Below, piece by piece: positions 10,587-22,165 of a DNA stretch of 64,000 nt. The notes below the pieces were generated by a model, which saw only the letters and a list, made by a program, of their open reading frames with translations, was not told the DNA's origin and made no database searches. This DNA comes from Larix kaempferi. Taxonomy: Eukaryota > Streptophyta > Pinopsida > Pinales > Pinaceae. The position numbers were made by a program, and so were the translations under genes. Numbering within the stretch: the first letter of the stretch is position 1; each line of letters opens with the position of its first letter. The DNA lies in contig BSBM01000370.1 in assembly GCA_027924585.1 (NCBI GenBank), positions 28,169,501-28,233,500 of the forward strand, in the 5' to 3' direction.

Positions 10587-10919
10587 AAAAATTGGATCCA
10601 TGCTTTTGCAAGGGAAGCATATTCTAGATTGGAGTTATTAAGAGGAGCCATGAACTTCTTCTTTAAAGTTATGAAATAATGCAAGAAGTGGTCCTCAGAA
10701 AATTGGATCCATGCTTTTGCAAGGGAAGCATATTCTAGATTGGAGTTATTAGGAGGAGCCATGAACTTCTTCTTGAAGTCATGAAATAATGCAAGAAGTG
10801 GTCCTCAAAAAAATTGGATCCATACTTTTGCAAGGGAAGCATATTCTAGATTGGACGTACTAGGAGGAGCCATGAACTTCTTATTGAAGTCATGAAATAA
10901 TGCAAGAAGTGGTCCTCTC
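10587..10919 (+). repeat. 111-bp tandem repeat, three copies
   Basis: ATTGGATCCATGC-type starts lie at 10591, 10702 and 10813. Each unit contains AAGGGAAGCATATTCTAGA and GCAAGAAGTGGTCCTC. The period is 111 bp in both intervals. Each unit has a mostly open frame of 37 codons in one phase, ended by a stop, which hints at eroded coding sequence but is not proof. Confidence 0.9.
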
Positions 10920-11917
10920 AGGGAAAAACACATGATAATGTTTATAAGGAGAAGATTCTTATCAAACACCAGAGTCCTAATGTAGAAGGGAGTCGTGAAG
11001 GGAGTGAATCCATTTTATATGGTTGTGAAAGCTAGGAAAATATTGAGGGAAAGTGCCAACATAGATCTAGGTGTGAGGGCACACTCAAAGGGAAAGGGAA
11101 CCACTTCTAGCTAATATTCCTAAGTGAGGTGCTAAGCTTGAGAACGATAGAAAAAAGAACAACTCGACTGATGTTTTTATAACAAATTGATATAAACAAG
11201 AAAATAAATAAAATATATGCTTTATTACATTCAGAAAAATAGTTTATTAAAGAGAAAGAGTCTTTTTTAGGTAGGCAAATCCAAAATGGGGACAAATAAT
11301 CTTTTACCATGTAAATCCTTTCATTTAAATAAACAATTCAACCACAGATTCCAATGATTACAAAAGTTACATAAGTGTTGGTGGGGTGGGGTTGCCCCAA
11401 CCACACCTTCCAATGATTACATAAGTGTTAGTTGGGGGTGTTTCCCCACGAGGTTATAGAAGTGTTGGTTGGGGCTGTTTCCCCATGAGGTGCCATATGA
11501 TGGAATTCTCTTTTGATCAAATGTCGTCATTGATGGCGCCTGGTCTTGTCTCCTTATGCTAGGACTCTATTGATTTCGTTATTGTTGAGTAAAATATACA
11601 TTGTGGAGTAAAGTTTTGTCTCTAACGTTTTTTCTATTTTTTCTTAGTCTTCCTGGATATGTCCACAACACTCAAGACACCATCCTTACTAATCACACTT
11701 AGGCTTAATCTACAGTGGATATGGCCATCAACCTAGAAATTTCTATTTTAAATTCATTGCCAATATCTTCCTCTCTTTGGGTTAGAAGCTATAGCTTACA
11801 ATGTGTCACCTTCAATGACTTCAGTTTTCATTGTATCAAAATTTTGTGAATTTTTATGGCCACTCACAAATTTTTTAGTCTCAATCTTTGGGAGCTTTAC
11901 TTTAAGTTTTAAAAAAT

Positions 11918-12022
11918 CTACTTTGCATTTTACAACAATTAAAACAAATCACACAACATTAAAAATATATCTACTTTGCATTTTACAACAATTAAAACAA
12001 ATCACACAACATTAAAAATATA
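11918..12022 (+). repeat. 53-bp tandem duplication
   Basis: CTACTTTGCATTTTACAAC begins both copies (11918 and 11971). The copies are practically identical, so the event is recent or conserved. Confidence 0.9.
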
Positions 12023-13503
12023 TGTGGAATATAGTTTTGACACTTAGTCACAGTTATAAGCATACAAAAATATGATAGGTATATAGTCCATATTGTAGGT
12101 GGAAGCAAACTCTCACTCACTCATGAGAGTTATGAAGTGCATGGAATCGAATCAATTAATCAATTACTACGTTTGTTTAGAAAATAAACTCAAGAAGGAG
12201 ATTTTTTCACTTTCTAGTTTTCTCCCTTATGTTAGAGAAAATCACCTCAAGAGGGGATATTTTTTGTTGTTGTTGCACTTGTTAGTTTACTCCTTTTTGT
12301 TAGATAAAATCACCTCGAGAGGAAGGTTTTTTTTTCCCTTTTGAGTTTACTCCCTATATCTAAAAACAAAATGGACAAAACTTTTACTTTGCAATGAAAT
12401 ATTCTCTCACTGTTGGGACTTTGATAAGTCTATAGTGATTCCTTACATAGGTAAATACTATCAATTGCTTCTTGGGGTGCAAAAAAGAACGTCATATTGT
12501 AGGGGGAGGGAGATGAAGAAGGTAGAGGGAAAAAAGACAAGGGAAAGAACAAAAAATGAGTTGTGTAGAAACAATTGATACATTATTCTCAAAATATTAG
12601 TCTATTCAAATTATTGGCAATTACATTATTGTCATTGTCCATGTGCAAATGTTCTTGTAATATACTCAAAAAAGATTTATACATAAAGATTAAATTCAAA
12701 AGGGAAATCCATTTCTCGTAGTTTGGGAGGCATGGAGAACCTTTGTATCTTGAAGACGAGCAAAAGCTGTACATGGAAAGTGGAAGAGAAATAAGGGAGA
12801 AGGGAAAAAATAGTATATGGAAAAGTTGTATGCTATTGTAATCTATTGTTAGTAGTGAGAAGACAAACTTGTATGTAATCTATGTTATTTTTTAGCAAAG
12901 GAAGATGAGCAAAAGGGTTTCGTGAATGGCATTGAAAAAACATGTATAGTAAATCACATGGAAAAACAAGTTGGTTATTACGTATAAGCATGAAAGAAAG
13001 TGGAAATGAAAGGAAAGAAGTAGAGAAAGTGGAAAACAATTGGCAAGAACTTAAAAGCTAGTTCAGAACTTTGATGTTATATACTTGAAGACATCAATGA
13101 ACACAAAAATATATTAATGTGGAACAAACAAAGGAGGTTGGAAACATGGAATGTATGGTGAAAGTAATATCAAATGCATTGGAGAAAATGAGTAGTTACA
13201 TAAAAAAATGGAATTATGAGAGTTCCATTGATTGAAGCAATGCACCTTCATGCTTCCTTTAATTGACATGTGGATTGTCTTGTATTTATTTGTACTAATA
13301 TGTTGGACTATGAAAGCGCCTCAATACTTAACATTTGATTTGTTCAATTTGAACAAAGCAATTTAAAATATATTAATGTTTTAAATAATATTTTATTTTT
13401 AAATATATAAATATTTTTTATTATTAGAAGGTCTTTTAGGGCCTTCAATTTTAGGGGAGAGTTGATCTTTTGTTACACCATGGTTCCAAGATTTTGACCC
13501 TAC

Positions 13504-13524
13504 TAATTTGTTTTAACATTTATT
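13504..13524. repeat. Left 21-bp target-site duplication of LINE A
   Basis: A 21-bp sequence starting TAATTTGTTTTAAC occurs here and again at 20009-20029. It brackets the minus-strand LINE. A duplication of this length is typical of target-primed reverse transcription. A short T run follows on this side, which is the A-tail seen from the plus strand. Confidence 0.92.
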
Positions 13525-13776
13525 TTTTAGACAACAACGGTTAATTTTTTAATTTATAAATCAGCAAAGAAGCTGTCGAGTACTTTTACACAACAGAAGT
13601 TCATCTTGTGCTTACAACTATTACTAGATTGCTGACAGGTATTGAAGAGAACGGGATTCCAGATTGCATCTGCCCATTGTGCTATCAAACTTTTAGGAAA
13701 ACTAACATTAGCAGCCGATACAAAAGGGAAAGCTGAAACTATAGAAGTAAAGTGATAAGAGGAGGCTAAAAGCCTC

Positions 13777-14073
13777 TTATTTCTCTTCAGATTTTGCCAG
13801 CAGCTTCTTGACTTTGTTTTCAAGAATGTAAAGGCGATTCCCAAAGCTCCCATGGGTATTTGCAATGTCTTTGAATTGCGCTTGGGTGGCCTCTGTGAAG
13901 TCATCTCCTGCTTCCTTGGCGTCAGTAAATTCATCCTGGAGTTTGTGCAGATCCTGATTGAGCAAAGCTTGTTCGCGGGCTTTCTTTTTAAGCTTGTCCA
14001 CCTCCACTTGGAGCTCTGCAAGGTGATCCTCCAATGAAGGACTTGGAGTAGAACTTGAGGCGAAGGAAGCCAT
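13777..14073 (-). CDS. Small intact coiled-coil ORF downstream of LINE A ORF2
   Basis: A 98-codon frame with its own ATG at 14073 and no internal stop lies between ORF2 and the A-tail of LINE A. The N-terminus is Ser/Thr/Pro-rich (MASFASSSTPSPS). Next comes a strongly heptad-like stretch (LAELQVEVDKLKKKAREQAL and onwards) and a second helical segment ending KVKKLLAKSEEK. There is no signal peptide or membrane segment. I do not recognise the family. It could be an extra LINE protein, a piece of host gene carried in the 3' region, or a chance frame. Being intact beside broken ORF1 and ORF2 is notable, but 98 codons is short enough to survive by luck. Confidence 0.5.
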   Translation of the reverse strand: MASFASSSTPSPSLEDHLAELQVEVDKLKKKAREQALLNQDLHKLQDEFTDAKEAGDDFTEATQAQFKDIANTHGSFGNRLYILENKVKKLLAKSEEK

Positions 14074-14412
14074 AACTGGAAAAGAGTAACAGACCTGTTC
14101 TCTTGAAAAACCCAGCCAATTCCTTGCGTCTTAATGACTTGATAATTCCTTGTTGCTTTGACGAGAAGCTCGCTGTGTAAATAATATTCTTGAACTGCTG
14201 AAATGTCACGGGAATTTCGGTGCTTCTAACTTGAGGGACTGATAAGTCTGAGTGCACTAATTCCTGACAGGAACTCAGCATAATGTTTTAGATGCCAGTC
14301 CATAATGGTCCTTCACAGAGAATCTGGGCAGAGATTTGATTCTTTTTTTGCAGTTGTAGTCGCAGAGACAAGAGATGAATTGATGACCGAACGAACAGAT
14401 TCGCCTCCCAAA

Positions 14413-17400
14413 TTAGGGAATATTGCATAGAGTTTCAGTTCCATTTACTGACAGGGAGCTCCTGCTCAGGAGTGTACCATTGTTGGCTTCCAAATAAGCC
14501 ATTGAATTTAGATTTCTCAGAATGTGAAAGAACCTTATTTTTTGAAATTTAGAGAGAACAAGTTCGACTTTCTTGAGAATGGTAGATAGGTGTAGTTGAG
14601 AGGGGTTACATTGCGAGTTCATTGCTTGAATAATTAATCAGGAGTCCCCAAAGACTGTGAGGGAGAGGATATTCTTGCTGAGAGCTAAATTAAGACCTTG
14701 CCACAGCGCTAGAGCCTTTGCTCTATTGTTGGTATCATGACCCAGACCCCAGGCAAAGCCTAGAACTATAGAACCTCCAGGGGTCAGGAGCACTCCTCCA
14801 CCACCAGCCGCTCCTAGGTTTCCTTTTGAGGCCCCATCAAAGAAGAGGCAATGGTCTTTGAGAGCCGACCTCCATTTAATGAATTCCTGTTCTTCCAATC
14901 GAATTTCCCAGTCGAAAGTAGGAGCTTTGGAGGAAGTGATTCTAACATTATGGTTTGGAACCAACTCTTTAAGCCATTGATCTTCTTCCCTGTCCAGAGT
15001 CCTTGCGTTTTTTAGTGTGGCTTTGGCTTCTAAGGTCTCTCCTAGAAGAGCTCTGACTTTAGTTGCTTTTCTAGGCGGATTGCAGCTCTCTTCCCTGAAA
15101 ATCCTGTTGTTCCTCTCAAGCCACAATTTCCAGCAAGTGAATTTGGGGAGCCACATCCATTCGGCTTTGAGGAATTCTTTTTTGGTGAGGCAAAATGGAG
15201 ATATGGAGGCCCAAGACTTTAGCAGATCCGGGATAGTTTATGGCATAACAATTATGTCCAGGCCTATCTTTAGGACATCCTTCTAGACTTCACGCGCAAA
15301 TGGGAAAATATGGAGCAGATGATCAGCATTCTCCTCTTTTGAAATGCACAAAGGACATCTTGAGGGGCCTTCCATCCCTCTCCTTCTTAAGTTATCACTG
15401 GTGAGGACGCTTTTGTGAGCTAAGGTCCAACAAAAGTATTCAATCTTGGGAATAGAAGCATAGGACCACACAAAATTCCATTGGGATGGATCTGGAGGAG
15501 CATAGGGGATAGCCTAGATATTTTTATAGCCTTCTGTTGCCGTGTATGAGCCAGAGGTAGAAACCCACCCTCTTTTGTCCTTTAGGAGGCTTTTAAGGGA
15601 GCTTTCCCTTGAAGCAGCTCTATCAAGGTGCCAGCTTCATCTTTTAGGATTTCTGGAACTTCTCCCTGATTCCAACATTCCCATCTTTGCTCTGCATCCT
15701 CTGTCCAGGTGGAAATGTCCCCCAATGTAAGAAGATTTCTGTTCTGAAGCCAATGTCTGATATTTTCCAGCTCTTCCTTCTGTCCTAGGGGTTGATCCCT
15801 AAGGATCGCATCATCCCAAATTCTAATATTGTCCTCATTTCCAGGAATCCAATATAGATTAGATTTGAAGTGCTCCATGGCTGTGCGGCATAGCTTAAAG
15901 ACTGGAGATCCTTTTAGGGATCTTAGTGGCTGGTCCAAGAATCTTTTGCGGTGCCCATGGAAGTATTTTTGTCAAAGCACTCTCTTTCTCCAGTTGGCCT
16001 TACAGAAACAAGATTCCAGAGGAGTTTGGAGCCCAAATCTAGGTTTTGATTTGCTATGTCTCGAATTTGAAGGCCTCCTTTAGAGAAAGGTTTCTTTATT
16101 TTGTCCCAGCTTACTAAATGAAGTCTCCTTTCGTTGTTTTTCCCACCTTCCCACAGAAATCTCATCAACAGTCCATCAACTTTGCTAATGAAATTTTTAG
16201 GGGCAAGAAGAATCGAATTCTGGTAAATGGGGAGACTTGTTAGAACAGGTTTCAGAAGAATCACCTTTCCAGCTATGTTTAGCCAACTTGATCCCAAGCT
16301 TGAATTCTGATTTTCAGCTTGTCTAGCAGAGGCATCCAGTGAGAAACTCTACGGATGGATTTGAATATAGGAATCACAAGGTATTTAAAAGACTCCAAGG
16401 ACAGGGATCATTACATTTCTAAGAGTCTTGCAATGTCAGCCATCTCCCTTATGGGGCAGTTCCACCCATAAATCGTGCTTTTCTGAGAATTGATCTTGCT
16501 GCCCGAGACCTCCTTGTAAATATCCAACTCCCTTTTGAAGGACCTTGCTGAGATAGTGCTTTCTCCTCCAAGGAGCAAGGTGTCATCAGCGAACTGGGAA
16601 TGATTGATGTCTTTGACATTGTGGACTATCCTGAGGCCTGAGAGAGAACGAATCTGCTAGCAATGGTCCAATTGGAAGCTGAGCATTGAAGCTTGAATGG
16701 CATAGAGGAGAGGAGACAGGGGACAGCCTTGTCTTAGCCCTCTCAAAGCTTGGAAGAAATCCGTTGAGCGACCATTGAATAGAGGGTCTATCCATGGAGA
16801 GGCTATACAGGCTTTCACCTAGCCTATGAAAGCGTTTGAGAAACCGAGCTTCTCCATAACTGTGAACAGAAAGTCATGTCTCACCTGTCGAAAGCGTTCG
16901 CCAAATCAAGCTTAATCACCATGCATTTTTCTTTCCGTTGACAGCTTGACTGAATTGCTTCTTGAACCAGCACTATATTGTCAAGAATCTTCCACCCTTT
17001 AATGAAACCTCCTTGGTTCTCTGGGATGATTGCCGGCATAGTTTTCTTAAGGCGGTTGGCTATGATTTTAGTGACTAGCTTATAGTTGGTATTGCAGAGA
17101 GAGATGGGCCGGAATCTGCTGAAGTTGTTGGCTCCTTTTTCTTTCGGAATCAGGGAAAGGAAGGCCGAGTTGGTGCTGCCACATAGCTTGGTGCATCTCT
17201 GAGATTTCCTTACCATTCTTAGCAGGTCATCTTTAATGGTAGTCCAACAAGTCAAGAAGAACCTTGCAGTGAAACTGTCAGGGCCAGGGGCCTTATCTGG
17301 TTCCATGCGGTCCAAGGATTTTTTTAGTTCTTTCATACTGATCGGGGATGTCAGAAGAAGGTTATCTGCGTCTTGGACAAGCTAAGGGATAAGATTGAAA

Positions 17401-18665
17401 GGATAAGAGTTTGCATCAATAGGATTCTCTTCCGGTGTCGAGAAAAGATCTTTGAAGAAGGAGTGGGCAGCTCTCTTAATGCCTTCAAAGTCTTTAACCA
17501 AGGTGCCTTGAAAGTGGATTTCCTTTACTGCTTTGAAATGCTTGTGGGCCTCAACTTGCTTATGGAATTATTTAGTGTTCTTGTCTCCAACTTGCAGCCA
17601 AAGACTTCTGGACTTCTGCCGCCAGTACTCTTCTTCCACCCTGCATGCTTTGTGGTAGTCTTTTTGAAGCTCTTCTTCTTTGTGTAACAGCTCTTGAGTC
17701 ACTTCGGAATCCTCCATTGACATTTGATAGGTCTCAAGGGCCTCTTGTGCCTCATTTCTTTTGGAGGTGGGGGATTTCAGAGATTTAACCCAGGCTTTCA
17801 ACTCTTTTTTGAAACCTCTTAGTTTTTCTTCCCAGACAAAGAAGGTGGAGCCTTGGATTTGGCGGTTCCAGGCCGCTGAGACCACCTCCTGGAACTCTTC
17901 TTGGTGGATCCACAGCAGGCTGAATCTAAAGGGGATGGGTCCAAGGTTTTTTTCCAGGGAGAGCTCCAGAAGGATGGGCTTATGATCAGAGGTGTAAATG
18001 GGCAGGATTTTAGACGAGGCCATTAAACCGAAAGTCAAGAAAGAGGATTGGACCAGAAATCTGTCAAGGCGGGCAACAATGTGACCAGGACCTAGCCTTT
18101 TGTTGGTCTAGGTGAATTTTCCATGGGAGGGCTTGATATCCTCCAGATCCCAATCTAAAATCAGATCTTCAACCCATTCTCTAGCTGGGTCTCTGACAGG
18201 AGAGCCCCCCTTTTTCTCCTCTACAGCGAGGGTTACATTAAGATCTCCTGCAATAATGAAATTTTATGGATTGTGCATGCTAAGATAGGACTTTAGAGAG
18301 TCCCAATAGATTTGTTTTTCAGCTAGTAAAACCAGAACATATAAATTGAACAAACTTACTTGATGACCTGATTCTTTGTGAAGAAGCTTGGTAAAGAGCT
18401 AATGCATGTTGCTTTCTTCGGCTATCGGGTCGAATTTGGAGTTGTCCTAGAAGGTAGCTATCCCTCCTGATGCACCTCTTGCACTGACATCTTTCCCTTG
18501 ACCTTTTTTCCAAAATTCTTTGCTTGCTTGGAGGAGGACGTAGTCCTCCAATTTTGTCTCCTGGATGAGAAGGATTTCAGGCGTATACAATCTTACCATA
18601 TCTTTCAGGGCTTCTTCTTTCATATTGCTACCTAGACCTCTGCAATTCCAGGAGACGTATTTCAT
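14413..18665 (-). pseudogene. LINE A ORF2, endonuclease-RT-RNase H
   Basis: The frame begins at ATG 18665 with an apurinic-type endonuclease (SWNCRGLG, IQETKLED, GDLNVTL, then TSDHKPILLEL near 17990). RT follows (KAPGPDSF, RFRPISLCN, then QFADDTLLLGG with FADD at 16582-16593), then zf-RVT (CPLCISKEENADHLL near 15350) and RNase H (FFDGASKGNLGAAGGG, VFGDS). A one-base loss at about 16882, right after LANAFDR, shifts the frame. Stops include the end of the first segment at 18447, one in front of 16297 and TGA at 14638. The TGA falls right after the RNase H GDS motif, with the frame open again beyond it. The protein would nick target DNA and reverse-transcribe the element. Confidence 0.88.
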
Positions 18666-18750
18666 TATTTACTAGCTTGGGAGGTTGTGGCTCCCTTTGG
18701 AGCCAGGCCCTGCTTGCTTGTGGATTTGGTGTTTATCATTCCTTTGAGGG

Positions 18751-19986
18751 TCATCTGGGAGCCTTGGAGCACATCCAGATAAGTTTTTTCCTCTCTCTGT
18801 TTTTTCTTAGTCTTTTGGCCCCTGGTGGTCTTAATAGGAGTGACTTGAGAGCTACTTGATTTAGTACCTCCATCTTCAGTATCCCCCCTTGTGTTCGATC
18901 CAAGGCTGATGTGCTCTTCCTCTGCTTCTTTTTCCCCTTGAGCATTCTCTGGGGAGACAGATTTGTCGTTTTCTCAGTTTCTTTCATTTCTTGCACAGGG
19001 TCCTCTAACACCTCTTGGATCTCAATAGTCTCGGGGTTTTTCCCAGAAGTTGGGCCTTCCTTTGGCATTTCTCTGGATTTTGGGTTGGCTTGGGTTTTCT
19101 CCAGTGGTCTTGTGCTTTTCTTCTTACTTGGTTTCGGTGCTGCCTTTCCTTTTTTGACATTTTTCCAGCCTTCTCCTTCCTCTTTGTCCATTGGTTGAGC
19201 CCTTGGAAAATTCCTTTGGAAGTGGCCATGCTCATGACAGTTTCTGAATTTGAACGGGAGCTGCTCGTAGTCCAGCTTTTGGTAGTGGTGCCATGCACCT
19301 ACGATGAGTTTTACAGCTTATGGAAGGCCAGCTTCTAGATCTACTTCTACACAGATCCTTGCATAGTTGTATTGGCCTTTGTTGTCCGCTTTGTTGATAA
19401 ATTGACCTAGCCCATTTCCAATCTTCTGCAAAGACTGAAAATTCCAGCAGTGTACCGAGAGGTTGGGGAGCCGGACCCAAACATGAACCTCTTTTGGGAC
19501 ATCGACTGTGGGATCAAAGTCGGGATTCCACCTATTGAGATACAGTCCCTGGGTCCCCATGAAGTAAGGGTCGCTTCTGAAGATGAGATCGCGGTCTTCC
19601 TTGGTGATGAATTCGAAAATGAAGAAACCTCTTCCAATGGCATAACAGGTCACACTATTCTTGAGCTGTGGCCTCCAGTTACGCTGAATCCAATCGTCAG
19701 TGGTTTTTTCTGAGGGCCAAAGCCCCATAAAATGTCCTACCAAACCTCTTTCATCCAGGGCAAGGGTGATTTTTATAGGCTATTCTACTGGCAAGGCGAT
19801 TTCTGGAATTGCATCTAATTTTTTAACAAATTTTGGAACTGATGGGGCCGACGGTTTCTTCCCAATCGGCACAATAAGCCTTCTGAAGGCTTCCTTTGCA
19901 GTGATTTGAGGGCCTGGAGGAGGCTCCGCACCCCCAGCCTCCCCATGGCAGCTGGCTTGGTTGCGCCTGCTCTCAAACTCTCGCAC
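18751..19986 (-). pseudogene. LINE A ORF1, DUF4283-like nucleic-acid-binding protein
   Basis: One frame of 412 codons runs from ATG 19986 down to 18751, interrupted by TAG at 19780-19782 and TAA at 19318-19320. After about 70 residues comes a DUF4283-type domain (GHFMGLWPSEKTTDDW, later VHVWVRLPNL and ARICVEVDLEAGLP). It is followed by what should be a CCHC knuckle, which reads FKFRNCHEHGHFQRNFP, so the first and last Cys ligands are both Phe. The C-terminal third is basic and rich in Lys, Pro and Glu, as usual. The protein would bind LINE RNA. ORF2 starts 85 bp further on. Confidence 0.88.
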
Positions 19987-20008
19987 TGAACCCTAGCGGT
20001 TCACTCCT

Positions 20009-20029
20009 TAATTTGTTTTAACATTTATT
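20009..20029. repeat. Right 21-bp target-site duplication of LINE A
   Basis: This is the second copy of the 21-bp sequence, immediately next to the 5' end of the minus-strand LINE. It matches 13504-13524 base for base. Confidence 0.92.
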
Positions 20030-20086
20030 AATGCTCAAAGATATAGGTAATTATTTTCCCAATTCTATTGAGAACCATCATAGATC

Positions 20087-20162
20087 CATCTTAAACCCAG
20101 ATCTATCAAGCACCGAGGGGGGTCCAATTTCTTGAGGTGTAAATTATTTTTTTAACTATTTT
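20087..20162 (+). repeat. Dispersed repeat shared with 31418-31493
   Basis: About 75 bp, including CATAGATCCATCTTAAACCC and TCCAATTTCTTGAGGTGTA, recur at 31418-31493 with roughly ten differences. One copy lies just outside the 5' end of LINE A, the other beyond the 3' side of LINE B. Confidence 0.85.
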
Positions 20163-20259
20163 CTATTTTTGGTAATGTTATGTTACGTTAGGTTATGTTA
20201 CATGACAACATCTCCTCCATACTGAGATGTAGAGCAACCCGCTCCTCTCAATACAATGA

Positions 20260-20720
20260 GATCGATATCAACAAAGATTTATCAAACAAAATGATAATAT
20301 AAAATGAATATTTTTTATGGACTCAAGCTCTCTATTGTTAGAATACACGTTTTGATATAGGATCGATATCAACAAAGATTTATCAAACAACATGATAATA
20401 TAAATGGAATATTTTTTATGGAGTCAAGTTCTCTACTATTAGAATACAACTTTTTGAGATAGGATTTGCGAATAAATAAGACAATATTGTTAGGTCTTTT
20501 ATCTAAAAAAGGAATCATGTGAATTAACTAACAAGTAACAATTCAATTGCAAAAGTGCAATAATATAAATGGAATATTTTTTATGGACTCAAGTTCTCTA
20601 CAATTAGAATACAACTTTTTGATATAGGATTTGCGAATAAATAAGACATTTGTTAGGTCTTTTGTCTAAAAACATAATCATGTGAACAAGTAACAATTCA
20701 AGTGTACAAGTGCAATAGAG
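20260..20720 (+). repeat. Two overlapping tandem duplications (101 bp and about 165 bp)
   Basis: GATCGATATCAACAAAG recurs at 20260 and 20361. AATATAAATGGAATATTTTT recurs at 20397 and 20562 with the following TTAGAATACAACTTTTTGA and AATAAATAAGACA blocks. The same sequence has been duplicated twice in steps. Confidence 0.88.
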
Positions 20721-22165
20721 GATTCTTTCTCCTTGAAGGTGGTAGTTGTAAATGAAGAACTAATGAAAAGAATGAAGGAATTTCATAAATCAAATAACTG
20801 TAATTCCTATAAATAATTGGTTCTCCCAAAATTAAATTTAGTTAATATGAAACTTTATGAAAGATGGCGATTTAAAAAATTAATTATTAAAATATATTTC
20901 TATGAAATCGTAAATAAAATGTCTCGTAAACCCATGAGGCATATAATAGATGGTGAATTGGTGTACTGTTAGGCACTCCTTGTGTTAGGTCATTGGTTTG
21001 AAACTTCATAGATACTAGTTTACAAAAAAAAAACATCTTAAATATTTTAACATGAACATTAAATATTTTAACATAAATTTTAAATATGAAAAATATAATT
21101 TCTATTTAATTTTTAATAAAAATTCCAATTTAAAAAACAAAAACTAACTCTTTACAAAATATAGAGCAATATAATCCAACTCAACCACTAATATGTAATG
21201 CACATAAAGCACAATCTTAATTATACTTCAATGCCTAAATATCATAAATCGAATGGATGATTCTAAGCAAATTAAGATAACACTAAAAACAAAATGCCTG
21301 TCTTATAAAATAGGATTGAGATATTTAAAAAACCCTTCCACCTCATTATGCAATTTATGAATTTCCTTCAAAAATGTAAATTTTGCATTCACTAATAGAA
21401 AATGTTGAACATTTACCCCACTTCCTTTTATAACAGATCTGTCTCACGTACTATTTTTTTTATTTTTCACAGAAAAATGCAACTTACTATTAATATACGA
21501 AATAGTAAAATATGTCCAATTGTCAGACTATAACAAAGTCATACCAAACGGTCAAAGGTATCCCTCAAAGGTATCCCCCGGTACATACTGGTTACAATAA
21601 CAAAAGTCTCATGAAACTTATCTGAAAATGACAGAAGAAGATGCCACAATATTCTAAAACCTCCCAAATGACAATACAGATCCACGTCCAATACCATATG
21701 CTATAGCAACAAAATACATATGTATCAAAAAAAGTCCAAAATATACATAACAACAAAAACAACTACCAGATCCATCCCCAGCAAGTAAATTGAAGCCAAC
21801 AACGGAGTGTAATACAAGGATTACATCTGTTCCATGAACCGAACAACATCTGCAAGGGCGGACATATATGCCGCAAAATATATATGAGTATATAGAATGT
21901 CCAACAAGAAGTTGAACCCAGCGGATTTTACCATTTTTTTATTTATAAAAATGGATTCTAATACACTCTAATACTCGTATTTCTAATACACCCAAACTGT
22001 TAAAGATCACAACTCATTTCTACTATTCAAACTATGTGATCTCATTCTTTATAGCGATATCATATGGCAAATTTTACTATCATATGGGAATAACTTTCAA
22101 TGAGTACATTTGAATGCTTAGCGCAATGGTACCATGGTGTGTAGGTGGGATTTTTAATCATTGAC

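Larger units (their letters stand above)
7714..13503. other. Gene-free stretch with local duplications
   Basis: I see no reading frame with recognisable domains here. The longest open frames (such as 8202-8582 minus, 126 codons) have no motif I know and look like chance. The sequence is AT-rich, with several short direct duplications listed separately. It probably holds eroded element remnants. Confidence 0.6.
13525..20008 (-). mobile_element. Full-length L1-type LINE (LINE A)
   Basis: A 6,484-bp minus-strand element lies between perfect 21-bp target duplications. From its 5' end (20008) it holds ORF1 (DUF4283-like domain and a damaged zinc knuckle), ORF2 (endonuclease, RT, zf-RVT, RNase H) and, after ORF2, a small intact coiled-coil ORF. 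It ends in a very short A run. Both large ORFs carry stops, and ORF2 has a frameshift, so the copy is dead. It shares the layout of plant L1 LINEs but its sequence differs clearly from the second LINE at 31900-37872. Confidence 0.94.
20030..22165. other. AT-rich gene-free stretch
   Basis: No open frame of note. The region holds a 75-bp segment shared with the flank of the second LINE (20087-20162) and tandem duplications (20260-20720). The rest looks like eroded non-coding DNA. Confidence 0.6.

Noticed and set aside
20171-20200. Telomere-like repeats
   Set aside because: GTTAGGTTATGTTAC-type words occur only a few times and are not TTTAGGG arrays.
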